This document shows, one piece after another, positions 52,258 through 61,395 of a stretch of 64,000 nucleotides of DNA. The translations under genes and the position numbers were made by a program. Within the stretch, counting starts at the first letter, position 1. The number at the start of each line of letters is the position of its first letter. Below the pieces are notes generated by a model that was not told the DNA's origin, did no database searches, and saw only the letters and a list, made by a program, of their open reading frames with translations. Where the stretch lies: contig DDFC01000023.1 in the NCBI GenBank assembly GCA_002336895.1, forward strand, positions 23,582-87,581, in the 5' to 3' direction. This DNA is from Verrucomicrobiaceae bacterium UBA1938 (GTDB lineage Bacteria > Verrucomicrobiota > Verrucomicrobiia > Verrucomicrobiales > Verrucomicrobiaceae).

Positions 52258-54821
52258 AAAAAGTTCTGTCCCGTGCTGCGTCTGCCAAGGCAGGCGCGCC
52301 CTCCGTCCCCTCCCTGGATGCCGCCGTCACCACCCTGCCCAACGGCCTGGAGGTCATCGTCAGAGAGGACCACGCGCACCCGCTGGTCAGCGTCCAGGTC
52401 TGGATCAAAGCCGGCAGCATGCATGAGGAGCAGCACACAGGCGCTGGCATCGCGCACTGCGTGGAGCACATGCTCTTTAAAGGCACGGCCAAACGCGATG
52501 CGGCACAGATCTCCCAGGGCATCCAGGCGCTGGGCGGTTACGTGAATGCCTACACCTCCTTCAACCGCACGGTGTACTGGATCGACGGCCTGGCCGAGCA
52601 CGCCGAGGGCTACCTCGACATCCTCGCGGACATGATCCGTCATTCCAAATTCGACGCTGATGAGCTCACCCGCGAGAAGGACGTGATCCGCCGCGAGATG
52701 GCCATGGATAATGACGATCCCGGCAGCACCATCCAGCACCTGATGCAGGCCACCGCCTTCCGCCAGCATCCGCTGCGCCACCCCATCATCGGCCATCGCG
52801 AGGTGTTTGATCAGATCTCACGCGCCGATGTTTACGGCTTTGTACAGCGGCACTACGTGCCCAACAACGCCTTCATCGTCATCGCCGGAGATGTGGAGCC
52901 CGCCGCCGTGCTGGAGAGCGTACGCAGTCTCTTTGGCGACTGGCAGCGCCGCGCCTTTGACCCCGTGCTTCTCCCCGCCGAGCCACGCCAGCAGGGCGGC
53001 CGCCACGCTGCGAAAAACTTTGCCACCGAGCTCACCCGCATCGCTCTGGGCTGGCAGATCCCCGGAGAGAGCCACGAGGACAAGCCCGCGCTGGATGTGC
53101 TGGCCTTCCTCCTCGGCTCAGGCCGCAGTTCGCGTCTCTATCAGGAGCTGCGGGAAAAGCGCAGCCTGGCGCACTACATCTGGGCTGGCGCTTGGTGCGC
53201 ACCGGAGGTAGGCCTCTTTAATGTGGAGGCTGAATGCAATCCGCCGGACGCCGAAAAACTCCGCAAGGGCATGTTGGAAGTCATCGAGGTGATGAAAAAG
53301 ACCGGCCCAGGCCGCGCCGAACTGGACAAGGCCGTACGCGCCACGCTCAGCAGCCAGATGCGCACGCTCTGCACCGTGAAGGGCCAGGCTGGCAGCCTGG
53401 GCCACGGCTGGCTGCTCACCGGTTCCCTGGACTACCAGCGCCAGTTCCTCGATGCCATCTCAGCTTTGACCCCGGACGTCATCCGCGATGCCGCGCGCCG
53501 CTACCTCGTGCCTGAGGCCATGTGCACCGTGATCGTGGGAGAGGACGTGGAGACAGACGCCAAGGCCAAAGCCTCCGCCGACTCCGCACGTCCGGAGATC
53601 CAGCGCTTCAAGCTGAAGAACGGCCTCACCCTCATCGTGGGGGAAAACCCACGCCTCCCGCTCGTCAGCGTGCGCACCAATTTCCTCGCCGGAGTGCTGG
53701 CGGAAACAGACCTCTCCGCAGGTGTGACCCAGGTGTCCGCACAGATGCTGCTCAAGGGCACCAAAAAACGCGCCGCTGCAGAAATCGCCGCCGAGCTGGA
53801 AAACCGCGGCGGCAGCCTCATCTGCACCGCCGATGCCCATCGCTACATGATCGGAGCCGATGTGATGCGCGGAGATGAAGAGGACGCGCTCGATCTCGTG
53901 GCCGACCTCATCCTCAACCCCGCCCTGCCCCAGGCTCAGCTGGCGGAGGTCAAGAAGCGCCAGATCGCCAGCATCCTGGAGGAAAAGGAAGACCCGCTCA
54001 CCGTGGCCATGCGCAAGGCACGCCGCGAGATCTTCGCCGGCCAGCCCTTCCACCGCACCGCGCTGGGCAATGAGGAAACCGTGACCGCGCTAAAGCTGGC
54101 CGACTGCCGCGCCATGCTGCAGGCCAGCTTTGCCACTGGCAACGGCGTCATCTCCGTCTTTGGCGACGTCAAGGCCGCCGAGGTGAAGAAGCAGGTGGAA
54201 AAGGCCCTGGCCAAACTGCCTCGCGGCAGCCGCCAGATCGCGCTGGGACGCGAGTACCACGCCAGCGCCAAGCCCGCCGCATGGACCGAGCACCTGGACA
54301 AGGAGCAGGCCGTCCTCGTCGTGGGCTTCCGCACCGTGGGCCTTGAAGACCGCGATGTGCATGCTCTCAATCTCATCGATGAAGCCTGCAGCGACATGGG
54401 CAGCCGCCTCTTCAATCGCATCCGCGAGGAGCTGGGCCTCGCCTACTACGTGGGCGCACAAAACTTTGCCGCCATGGGCGCTGGTGCTTTCTACTTCTAC
54501 GTTGGCACCGATCCCAAGAAGGTGAAGCTCGCTGAGAAGGAGCTCATGGCGCAGATCAATGACCTCGCCACCAACGGCCTGCACACCGACGAGATCGACC
54601 GCGCCCGCGTGACATGGCGCTCCTCCTGGCTGCGTGCCCAGCAGGGCAATGGCAGCATGGCCGATGTGTGCGCCTGGAACGAGATCAACGGCCTAGGCTG
54701 GGATCACTTCCAGAAGCTCCCCGGCATCATGTCCGACATCAGCTCCAAGGAGATCCAGCGCGTGGCCGCCAAATACTTCGGCGAGAAGAAAGCCTTCACC
54801 GTGCGCGTGCTGCCGAAGTGA
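52254..54821 (+). CDS. Fused two-domain M16 zinc peptidase
   Basis: 855 residues, two M16 units in one chain. The N-terminal unit has the inverted zinc motif HCVEH (His68-x-x-Glu71-His72 in GAGIAHCVEHMLFKGTAKRD) and a distal glutamate in DVIRREMAMDNDDPGSTIQH. The second unit (from about 445, IQRFKLKNGLTLIVGENPRL) has GVTQVSAQMLLKG at the equivalent place and lacks the zinc ligands, so it is a non-catalytic partner. This matches the paired active/inactive M16 arrangement of pitrilysin-like and processing-peptidase-like enzymes. No signal peptide is present, so it may act in the cytoplasm on small peptides. Confidence 0.9.
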   Translation: MKKVLSRAASAKAGAPSVPSLDAAVTTLPNGLEVIVREDHAHPLVSVQVWIKAGSMHEEQHTGAGIAHCVEHMLFKGTAKRDAAQISQGIQALGGYVNAYTSFNRTVYWIDGLAEHAEGYLDILADMIRHSKFDADELTREKDVIRREMAMDNDDPGSTIQHLMQATAFRQHPLRHPIIGHREVFDQISRADVYGFVQRHYVPNNAFIVIAGDVEPAAVLESVRSLFGDWQRRAFDPVLLPAEPRQQGGRHAAKNFATELTRIALGWQIPGESHEDKPALDVLAFLLGSGRSSRLYQELREKRSLAHYIWAGAWCAPEVGLFNVEAECNPPDAEKLRKGMLEVIEVMKKTGPGRAELDKAVRATLSSQMRTLCTVKGQAGSLGHGWLLTGSLDYQRQFLDAISALTPDVIRDAARRYLVPEAMCTVIVGEDVETDAKAKASADSARPEIQRFKLKNGLTLIVGENPRLPLVSVRTNFLAGVLAETDLSAGVTQVSAQMLLKGTKKRAAAEIAAELENRGGSLICTADAHRYMIGADVMRGDEEDALDLVADLILNPALPQAQLAEVKKRQIASILEEKEDPLTVAMRKARREIFAGQPFHRTALGNEETVTALKLADCRAMLQASFATGNGVISVFGDVKAAEVKKQVEKALAKLPRGSRQIALGREYHASAKPAAWTEHLDKEQAVLVVGFRTVGLEDRDVHALNLIDEACSDMGSRLFNRIREELGLAYYVGAQNFAAMGAGAFYFYVGTDPKKVKLAEKELMAQINDLATNGLHTDEIDRARVTWRSSWLRAQQGNGSMADVCAWNEINGLGWDHFQKLPGIMSDISSKEIQRVAAKYFGEKKAFTVRVLPK

Positions 54822-54939
54822 GCGCGCGTGGCCGGGCATCTTGAAATCCAAAGCCTCCATCAGCCACTCCGCTGCTGAACGCTCTTCCGTGAACATATTT
54901 GTGGTGACAAGACTGCCTGACACTTGTTAAGCACTCTGC

Positions 54940-55365
54940 ATGACTCCTACAGAAGACCATGCAGACAGTCTCGCAGAACTTCATGCCCTGAGAGCTGAGA
55001 TGAAGGAGTGGGCGCTCGGCATTCGCTGCCTGTTTGCAGCACTCAATGTTCTCCCGCTTTACTACTGCACACGTGTGCTGCTGGCGACGCCCAGGTTTGC
55101 ATCAATCTTTGAGGACATGCTGGGGTCCAGTCAGAAGCTCCCTCAGCTGACACGGCTGGTGTTCCAATGGTTCATGCCGCTGCTAGGGGCCTTGTGGCTG
55201 CTGACTGCCCTGTCCATTTTCCTGATCTTCAATCTCAAGCGAGCACGTCACGTCTGGCTCACGGCCGCGCTTTCCGTACTCCTGCTCATCGCGACCGGCC
55301 ATCTCACTGCCACGGCTCTTTTTGATCCGTTGATTGTCGTGATTCAAAGCCTCTCCGGCGGCTGA
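54940..55365 (+). CDS. Small three-pass membrane protein
   Basis: 141 residues, not recognised. Three hydrophobic helices are predicted (IRCLFAALNVLPLYYCTRVL; RLVFQWFMPLLGALWLLTAL SIFLIF; WLTAALSVLLLIATGHLTAT). A hydrophilic N-terminus (MTPTEDHADSLAELHALRAE) faces the cytoplasm by the positive-inside rule. It has no conserved catalytic motif and sits alone on the plus strand before the convergent dehydrogenase. Confidence 0.6.
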   Translation: MTPTEDHADSLAELHALRAEMKEWALGIRCLFAALNVLPLYYCTRVLLATPRFASIFEDMLGSSQKLPQLTRLVFQWFMPLLGALWLLTALSIFLIFNLKRARHVWLTAALSVLLLIATGHLTATALFDPLIVVIQSLSGG

Positions 55366-55435
55366 ATAAACGGCATCGGGAACTGCTGCCAGCAGCCCCA
55401 CACTTCACTTTCACGCGTCTGCGGTAGGTGCATTG

Positions 55436-56422
55436 TCACACCAGCACATTGGCGTTCGTCCGCCCCGCCTCCGCATCCGTCAGGTTCTGAATCGTCGTCT
55501 CGCAGATGGTGGTGAAGGCGTTTTCGGTGAAGAAGGCCTGATGCCCGGTGACGAGCACATTCGGGAAGCTGAGCAGACGTGCCAGCGTGTCGTCATTCAC
55601 GGGATGATCTGAGAGATCGCGGAAAAACTTCCCCTCCTCTTCCTCATACACGTCCAGCCCCACGCCGGCGATGGCTCCGTGCTCGATGGTATGGACCAGC
55701 GCCTCCGTGTCCACCAGGCCGCCGCGGCTGGTGTTGATGAGAAAGGCCTCCTGCTTCATGAGCCCGAGCGTGCGGGCATTGATCATGTGCCGCGTTTCCG
55801 GAGTGAGCGGCGCGTGCAGGCTGATGATGTCCGCGCGGGCCAGCAGCTCATCCAGCGGCACGTAGCTCATGCCCAGCTCCACGCAGGCTGGGTGCGGCAG
55901 TGCATCGTACCCCAGCAGCGAACAGCCAAAGCCATGCATGATGCGCGCAAAGGCGGAGCCTATCTTTCCCGTGCCCACCACCCCCACACAGCTGCCGTGG
56001 ATGTCCCGCCCCATCAGGCCCGCGAGGCGGAAGTTGAACTCACGCGTGCGGTTGTAGGCACGGTGCACGCGCCGGTTCAGCGTCATGAGCAGCGCCACCG
56101 CATGCTCTGCGACAGAAAAGGGCGAGTAGGAGGTGACACGCATCACCGTGATGCCGTGGCTTTTTGCCGCCTCCAGGTCGATGTTGTTAAATCCGGTCGA
56201 GCGCTGCACGATCACACGCACACCACCGGCTGCCAGCCGTGCGATCACCGGCTCGCTGGCACGGTCATTCACAAAGAGACACACCGCTCCAAATCCCGCC
56301 GCCATGGAGGCGGTGGTGTCATCCAGCTGTGCCTGCGTGTAGGTCAGTTCATGCTGGCCATGATTGGCCGCATCCAGAAAAGTACGGTCATAGGAGTGCG
56401 CATCGAAGACGAGTGTTTTCAT
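55436..56422 (-). CDS. ldhA: D-lactate dehydrogenase (2-hydroxyacid dehydrogenase family)
   Basis: 328 residues from the ATG at 56422, matching the 329 of E. coli LdhA; the ATG at 56449 would add nine unlikely residues. The NAD-binding motif is GVVGTGKIGSAFARIMHGFG. Catalytic residues appear in order: Arg in INTSRGGLVDTEAL, Glu in GVGLDVYEEEEGKFF, and His in VTGHQAFFTENAF. The N-terminus MKTLVFDAHSYDRTFLDAAN is LdhA-like. It reduces pyruvate to D-lactate during fermentation. It is transcribed towards the small membrane protein gene. Confidence 0.88.
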   Translation of the reverse strand: MKTLVFDAHSYDRTFLDAANHGQHELTYTQAQLDDTTASMAAGFGAVCLFVNDRASEPVIARLAAGGVRVIVQRSTGFNNIDLEAAKSHGITVMRVTSYSPFSVAEHAVALLMTLNRRVHRAYNRTREFNFRLAGLMGRDIHGSCVGVVGTGKIGSAFARIMHGFGCSLLGYDALPHPACVELGMSYVPLDELLARADIISLHAPLTPETRHMINARTLGLMKQEAFLINTSRGGLVDTEALVHTIEHGAIAGVGLDVYEEEEGKFFRDLSDHPVNDDTLARLLSFPNVLVTGHQAFFTENAFTTICETTIQNLTDAEAGRTNANVLV

Positions 56423-56584
56423 GGCGGTGGAAACGGGTGCGCCATTCATAGCGCCTCATCCCGGACGATGCGCGTCACGTTGTCGTGAAAAAATCAGCTC
56501 CTCCTTCCGCCAAAGCTTGCCTCGCCAGCGTCTTAATACCACAGCCCCGAAATAATTTTCATTTTTCCTCACTTCGTCACCCGA

Positions 56585-56766
56585 CTTGGCCCGGCGGCTG
56601 CTTAAACCATGTCGCAGTTGGGGCGCAAGCTTCACAAACATTTCTCGGGTTCGCCTGAGAAAACACACAACGAGCTGGGGAGTCGCTTCATGGTTGGGAC
56701 TCCTTGGTCACCTAAAGGCCCGGAAGGATTTTGGTTGGGTCCTTCCGGGCCGAGTTGTTTTCAGAC
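56585..56766 (+). ncRNA. Structured RNA candidate, copy 1
   Basis: A CTTGGCCCGGCGGCTGCT box (56585-56602) precedes, after 12 nt, a conserved 152 nt block (56615-56766). The block contains three hairpins: a 9 bp stem with UUCG loop (56641-56662), a 10-11 bp stem with 13 nt loop (56675-56707), and a 12 bp perfect stem GGCCCGGAAGGA/TCCTTCCGGGCC (56717-56751) followed by a T-rich tail. No open reading frame with coding character was supported. It repeats 288 bp later. A tandem sRNA or riboregulator upstream of the cyclophilin gene is the best reading. Confidence 0.7.
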
Positions 56767-56872
56767 TCCGGCACCACCATCCCGTCGCTTGCTCCGGGGC
56801 CGGTTGTGCCCGGCGGCCATCCTCACAAGAGCGCCGAATTTTTCCACGCTTCCAAAGCATCTTCTTAGCAGC

Positions 56873-57055
56873 CTTGGCCCGGCGGCTGCTCTATTCAAAA
56901 CTCAGTTGGGGCGCAAGCTTCACAAACATTTCTCGGGTTCGCCTGAGAAAACACACAACGAGCTGGAGAGTCGCTTCATGGTTGGGACTCTCTGGTCACC
57001 TAAAAGGCCCGGAAGGATTTTGGTTGGGTCCTTCCGGGCCGAGTTGTTTTCAGAC
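56873..57055 (+). ncRNA. Structured RNA candidate, copy 2
   Basis: Same box (56873-56890), same 12 nt gap and same three hairpins (56929-56950, 56963-56995, 57006-57040). Over 152 nt it differs from copy 1 by three substitutions and one extra A. All three substitutions lie in the second hairpin and keep it paired: G56679-C56703 becomes A56967-T56991, and T56704 becomes C56992 (G-U to G-C). The DNA is therefore selected as folded RNA. It ends 75 bp before the cyclophilin ATG. Confidence 0.7.
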
Positions 57056-57129
57056 CTCGGCATCCCCCAATTTTGATCATTGCAAATCAATGGCGGCGTG
57101 GCTCATTCGCGGCTCCTACCAACCCACCT

Positions 57130-57717
57130 ATGAAATCAATCGCACCGACTCTTGCCGCTCTCGTGTTCACGTTTGCTGGTCTGACCGGAACAACCTCTGC
57201 CCAAACCGTGAGCGACGCCAAACCTGTGAAAATCGTGATGGAAACCACCAAAGGCACCATCGAACTCGAACTCGATGCCGCCAAGGCCCCCATCTCCGTG
57301 GCCAATTTCGTCAGCTATGTAAAGAAAGGCTTCTATGACGGCCTCATCTTCCACCGCGTCATCCCCGGCTTCATGGCCCAGGGCGGCGGCTTCACCCCGG
57401 ACATGCAGCAGAAGCAGCCCGACGGCCAGATCGAAAACGAAGCCAAGAACGGCCTCAAAAACGTCCGTGGCTCCATCGCCATGGCCCGCACCCCCAATCC
57501 CCACAGCGCCAGCTCCCAGTTCTTCATCAACCTCAAGGACAACGACTTCCTCAACTACCCCGGCCAGGACGGCTGGGGCTACTGCGTCTTTGGCAAGGTG
57601 ACCAAGGGCATGGAAACCGTGGACGCCATGGCCGCCGTCGAAACCGGCCGCAAAGGCCCCCACGGCGACGTCCCTCTTGAGCCCATCATCATCAAGAGCG
57701 CCAAGATAGCGGAATAA
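57130..57717 (+). CDS. Exported cyclophilin-type peptidyl-prolyl cis-trans isomerase
   Basis: 195 residues from the ATG at 57130, which begins a signal peptide (MKSIAPTLAALVFTFAGLTG). The cyclophilin core is complete: AKAPISVANFVSYVKKGFYD, LIFHRVIPGFMAQGGGFTPD (with the catalytic Arg), ASSQFFINLKDNDFLNYPGQ and GWGYCVFGKVTKGMETVDAM. It accelerates proline isomerisation in the periplasm during folding of envelope proteins. It lies just downstream of two structured RNA copies and is followed by an intrinsic terminator. Confidence 0.92.
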   Translation: MKSIAPTLAALVFTFAGLTGTTSAQTVSDAKPVKIVMETTKGTIELELDAAKAPISVANFVSYVKKGFYDGLIFHRVIPGFMAQGGGFTPDMQQKQPDGQIENEAKNGLKNVRGSIAMARTPNPHSASSQFFINLKDNDFLNYPGQDGWGYCVFGKVTKGMETVDAMAAVETGRKGPHGDVPLEPIIIKSAKIAE

Positions 57718-57746
57718 TCTTCCTGCACAGCTCTGCGAAATCCCAG

Positions 57747-57775
57747 TGCCAGCCGAGAGATCGGCTGGCATTTTT
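57747..57775 (+). terminator. Intrinsic terminator after the cyclophilin gene
   Basis: A perfect 10 bp stem TGCCAGCCGA (57747-57756) with TCGGCTGGCA (57761-57770), a GAGA tetraloop and five T. Confidence 0.9.
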
Positions 57776-57851
57776 ATTTCGCTCTCCATGCTCGTTGGAG
57801 CACGCGTACTTCCTCCTCGCACACCCCGCGCACCTCGTGCTAGGATTCACG

Positions 57852-59798
57852 ATGCCGCAACCCGCACCCACACCGACCTCCACCCGTGAACGACTTGGCT
57901 TTGTACGCGTGGCCGCTGTGTCCACGGAGCTGGTGCTGGGAGATGTGGGCAAAAACGTCGCCATCATCGCCCGCGAGGCGCGCACGCTGGCGCAGCGCGG
58001 CTGCCGGCTGGCGGTGTTTCCGGAGCTGAGCCTTACAGGCTATTCCTGCGCAGATCTGTTTCACACCACCGCGCTGCTGGATGCCGCCCTGAAGGGCCTG
58101 GGAGATCTCATTCAGGCCACGCAGGATCTGCCCACCGTGCTCGTGGTGGGCCTGCCCCTCCGTGTGCAGGACCGCCTCTACAACGTGGCCGCCGTGCTGG
58201 CCAAGGGCCGCATCCTCGGCCTGGTGCCCAAGACCTTTCTTCCCAATTCAGCGGAGTTCTATGAGCGGCGCTGGTTTTCCCCTGCGCACACGCTGAATGC
58301 CACCTCACTGCGCCTGCACGATCAGGAGGTGGCCCTAGGCAATCTGCTCTTTGAGGCGCTGGATGTGCCGGGCTTTGTGCTCGGCGTGGAGATTTGCGAG
58401 GACTTGTGGACGGTCATCCCGCCCTCCAGCCATCTGGCGCTGGCGGGTGCGGTGCTGCTGGCCAATCCCTCCGCCAGCACCGAGGTGCTGGGAAAGGCCC
58501 CCTACCGCCGCCACCTCGTGGCGCAGCAGTCGGCGCGCTGCCTTGCCGCCTATCTCTATGCCGGAGCTGGTGCCGGGGAATCCACCACCGACGTCGTGTA
58601 CTCGGGCCATGGCATCGTGGCGGAAAACGGCACCCTGCTGGGCGAGACCGAGCGCTTCTCTTTTGAAACACGTGCCATCATCACTGATGTGGATGTGCAG
58701 CATCTGGCGCAGGACCGCCTGAAGAGCACCGCCTTCCGCGATGAGGCAGGCAGCATCGGCTTCCGCAGCGTGGCCTTCAGCCTCGGTGCAGCGCTGGGAG
58801 GAGCAGACACGCTGATGCGTCCCGTCACTGCGCATCCGTTTGTGCCATCGGCCAAAGCGGACCGTGCGGCGGTGTGCGAGGAGATCTTTGCCATTCAGGC
58901 CACCGGCCTGGCACGCAGGCTCAAGCAGGCACGGGCCAAGACCGCCGTTCTCGGCCTCTCAGGCGGGCTGGATTCCACCCTGGCGCTGCTCGTGGTGCTG
59001 GAGGCGCTGCGACGCGCCGGAATGCCACCCAGTGCGGTGCTGACCATCACCATGCCCGGCTTTGGCACCACCACCCGGACAAAGGGCAATGCGGAAAAGC
59101 TGGCCGAGGCGCTGAATGTGGAGCTGCGCACCATTTCCATCAATGAGGCCGTGCATCAGCACTTTGCGGACATCGGCCACTCCGAGCATCAGCACGATGC
59201 CACCTATGAAAACTCCCAGGCCCGCGAGCGCACGCAGATCCTGATGGACATGGCCAACAAGACCGGCGGCATTGTCATCGGCACCGGCGACCTCTCCGAG
59301 GCCGCGCTGGGCTGGTGCACCTTCAATGGCGACCACATGTCCATGTACCACGTGAACACCGGCGTGCCCAAGACGCTGGTGCGCTACCTCATCGAGTGGT
59401 GCGCCGCAGGCCCCTTTGCGGAAAAGGCGGGCGAGGTGCTGCGCGACATCGCGGACACGCCCATCTCCCCCGAGCTGCTGCCGCTGGCGGCAGATGCCTC
59501 CCTGCAGCAGAAGACCGAGGACACCGTAGGCCCGTATGAGCTGCATGACTTCTTCCTCTTCCACTTCGTGCGTCATGGCAGCAATGCCGAGAAAATCCGC
59601 TGGCTGGCCGCGCAGGCCTTTGCCGGAGTGTACGATGACGCCACCATTTCCAAATGGCTGGCGCTCTTCCTCAAACGGTTCGCGCAAAATCAGTTCAAAC
59701 GCTCCGTTGTCCCCGATGGCCCCAAGGTCGGCTCCGTGGCCCTCTCTCCGCGCGGCGACTGGCGCATGCCCAGCGACTTTGCGGGAGATCTGGGGTAA
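57852..59798 (+). CDS. nadE: Glutamine-hydrolysing NAD+ synthetase
   Basis: 648 residues from the ATG at 57852; upstream in-frame codons carry no family similarity. The N-terminal nitrilase-like glutaminase domain has the catalytic Glu in AVFPELSLTGYSCADLFHTT, Lys in LVPKTFLPNSAEF and Cys in VLGVEICEDLWTV. The C-terminal synthetase domain has the PP-loop LGLSGGLDSTLALLVVLEAL and IVIGTGDLSEAALGWCTFNG. It converts nicotinic acid adenine dinucleotide to NAD+ using glutamine-derived ammonia. The two domains are coupled by an ammonia tunnel in known enzymes. The next gene starts 21 bp downstream. Confidence 0.94.
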   Translation: MPQPAPTPTSTRERLGFVRVAAVSTELVLGDVGKNVAIIAREARTLAQRGCRLAVFPELSLTGYSCADLFHTTALLDAALKGLGDLIQATQDLPTVLVVGLPLRVQDRLYNVAAVLAKGRILGLVPKTFLPNSAEFYERRWFSPAHTLNATSLRLHDQEVALGNLLFEALDVPGFVLGVEICEDLWTVIPPSSHLALAGAVLLANPSASTEVLGKAPYRRHLVAQQSARCLAAYLYAGAGAGESTTDVVYSGHGIVAENGTLLGETERFSFETRAIITDVDVQHLAQDRLKSTAFRDEAGSIGFRSVAFSLGAALGGADTLMRPVTAHPFVPSAKADRAAVCEEIFAIQATGLARRLKQARAKTAVLGLSGGLDSTLALLVVLEALRRAGMPPSAVLTITMPGFGTTTRTKGNAEKLAEALNVELRTISINEAVHQHFADIGHSEHQHDATYENSQARERTQILMDMANKTGGIVIGTGDLSEAALGWCTFNGDHMSMYHVNTGVPKTLVRYLIEWCAAGPFAEKAGEVLRDIADTPISPELLPLAADASLQQKTEDTVGPYELHDFFLFHFVRHGSNAEKIRWLAAQAFAGVYDDATISKWLALFLKRFAQNQFKRSVVPDGPKVGSVALSPRGDWRMPSDFAGDLG

Positions 59799-59818
59799 AC
59801 CGCAAACAGCCCTTCCTC

Positions 59819-60598
59819 ATGAAGCACTTCCTTTCCGCTTTCTTCCTCTGCCTGCTGCTGGGTGCCTGCTCTCGCGGCAACAAGCTCATCATCGGCACGG
59901 ATGCCACGTATCCGCCGTTTGAGTTTGTGGATGAATCCGGCAACATCACCGGCGTGGACATCGAGGTGGGGCGCGAGATCGGCAAAGCCCTCGGAAAAGA
60001 AGTCGAGTTCCGCAACATCAACTTCGACGGCCTCATCACCGCGCTGCGTTCCGGCTCCATCGACCTCGTCATCTCCTCCATGACGGCCACACCCGAGCGC
60101 CGCCAGTCCATCGACTTCTCCGAGCCCTATGTGAAGACCGGGCTGGCCGTGCTCGTGGCCAAAGACTCTACGCTGCAAAATGCCGCCGATCTGAAAACGC
60201 CGGGCCGCAAGATCGCCGTGCGCCTGGGCACCACCGGAGAGAGCTGGGCACGCGCCAATCTCAAGGAGGCCAGGATCATCGCCCTGGATGCGGATGTATC
60301 CTGCGTGATGGAGGTGGTGAATGGCAATGTGGACGCCTGGATCTACGACCAGCTCTCCATCATGAACTACCACGCCAAGCATGCCGCCAAGACCCGCGCC
60401 CTGCTGGCCCCGCTGCGCGAAGAAGTCTGGGCCGTGGCGCTCAAGCAGGGCAACACCGAGCTCAAAGCCAAGGTCAACGAAGTCCTGACCCGCATGCGCG
60501 CCGACGGCACCTTCTCCAAACTCGCCGACCGCTACATGGCCAGGGAAAAAGCCATGATGACCGCCCAGGGCCTGCCGTTTGTGTTTGAGCTGAAGTGA
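59819..60598 (+). CDS. Amino-acid-type substrate-binding lipoprotein
   Basis: 259 residues from the ATG at 59819. A lipoprotein signal with lipobox LLGAC (MKHFLSAFFLCLLLGACSRG) is followed by a family-3 solute-binding fold: KLIIGTDATYPPFEFVDESG, NITGVDIEVGREIGKALGKE, GLITALRSGSIDLVISSMTA, TPERRQSIDFSEPYVKTGLA and VMEVVNGNVDAWIYDQLSIM. Such proteins capture polar amino acids or glutamine for an ABC importer. No permease or ATPase gene is adjacent. It follows nadE and may be co-transcribed. Confidence 0.88.
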   Translation: MKHFLSAFFLCLLLGACSRGNKLIIGTDATYPPFEFVDESGNITGVDIEVGREIGKALGKEVEFRNINFDGLITALRSGSIDLVISSMTATPERRQSIDFSEPYVKTGLAVLVAKDSTLQNAADLKTPGRKIAVRLGTTGESWARANLKEARIIALDADVSCVMEVVNGNVDAWIYDQLSIMNYHAKHAAKTRALLAPLREEVWAVALKQGNTELKAKVNEVLTRMRADGTFSKLADRYMAREKAMMTAQGLPFVFELK

Positions 60599-60704
60599 GC
60601 GTCCCATTTGGACTGCAGTCGCGAAGGGAGCAACGGCATGTCCTCCATGGCTCGCAGAGCGAAGGGGAGAAAAACTCAGCCGCCGCTTTCTGCAGGCCGG
60701 ACGG
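60599..60704 (+). repeat. Dispersed intergenic repeat related to 15523-15587
   Basis: It begins GCGTCCCATTTGGACTGC, continues GTCGCGAAG, and after a diverged middle ends CCGCTTTCTGCAGGCCGG, matching the left arm of the palindrome at 15.5 kb over its outer parts. It fills most of the gap between two convergent genes. The second, inverted arm is not seen here, so this is a single-arm copy. Confidence 0.7.
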
Positions 60705-60774
60705 CCGGCTGTGGCCGGAGATCATTCACTCCCCCCGCTCAAACGTTTCATTTGCGCTCTGCATTCGCGCGCCC

Positions 60775-61326
60775 TCACACCTGCGGCAGCCTCTCCCGCA
60801 GCAGACCCGCCAGCTCCGTCGTCTCCTCCAGCGTGAAATCCGCATGCACCTTCGGCTCATGGTGGCTCAGGATGCGCACGGTGTTCGGCACCCCGGCATT
60901 GATCGCCATTTGAATGTCGCGGTCATGGTCCCCCACCAGCCAGCTGCGGCTCAGGTCCAGGCCATGCTCATCTCGTGCAGTCAGGATCATCTCCGCACTC
61001 GGCTTCCGGCACGTGCAGCTTCCTGCCAGATGCGTGCAGGCATAGATGCCATCCAGCGCAGCCTCATGCCCTGCCAGCTGCTCCTGCATGCGCGCGTGCA
61101 GATCATCCAGCGCAGCCTGAGTCATCAGCCCCTTGCCCACTCCCTGCTGGCTCGTCACCAGGATCGTCGCATACCCACGTGTGCGGCACAGCGCCAGCGC
61201 CTCCACGATCCCAGGGGCAAACTGAAAATCCTCCCAGCGCAGCACATAGCCGTCTCCAGGCGAGACATTCACGACACCATCACGGTCAAAGAAAACGGCA
61301 GGACGAAGAGGCTGGGCGGCAGACAT
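60775..61326 (-). CDS. gmhB: D,D-heptose 1,7-bisphosphate phosphatase-like HAD protein
   Basis: 183 residues from the ATG at 61326. HAD motif I is FFDRDGVVNV, motif II is TILVTSQQGVGKG and motif III/IV includes SWLVGDHDRDIQMAINAGV. The zinc-binding loop ACTHLAGSCTCRKPSAEMIL (C-x-H-x5-C-x-C) is diagnostic of the GmhB/HisB-N subgroup. It dephosphorylates heptose 1,7-bisphosphate in the lipopolysaccharide core pathway, or histidinol phosphate in the HisB subtype. Heptose use is consistent with a Gram-negative envelope; no neighbouring gene confirms it. Confidence 0.85.
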   Translation of the reverse strand: MSAAQPLRPAVFFDRDGVVNVSPGDGYVLRWEDFQFAPGIVEALALCRTRGYATILVTSQQGVGKGLMTQAALDDLHARMQEQLAGHEAALDGIYACTHLAGSCTCRKPSAEMILTARDEHGLDLSRSWLVGDHDRDIQMAINAGVPNTVRILSHHEPKVHADFTLEETTELAGLLRERLPQV

Positions 61327-61395
61327 GGATAAATGAGTGCGCACGCATAGCCGCGCTGCCCGCACATGGAAACCGCTCTTTGCTGCCGCCTCGTC

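Noticed and set aside
56585..57055. CRISPR array or insertion sequence for the duplicated block
   Set aside because: Only two long copies, no short regular repeats with spacers, and no transposase or terminal inverted repeats. The pairing-preserving changes favour RNA.
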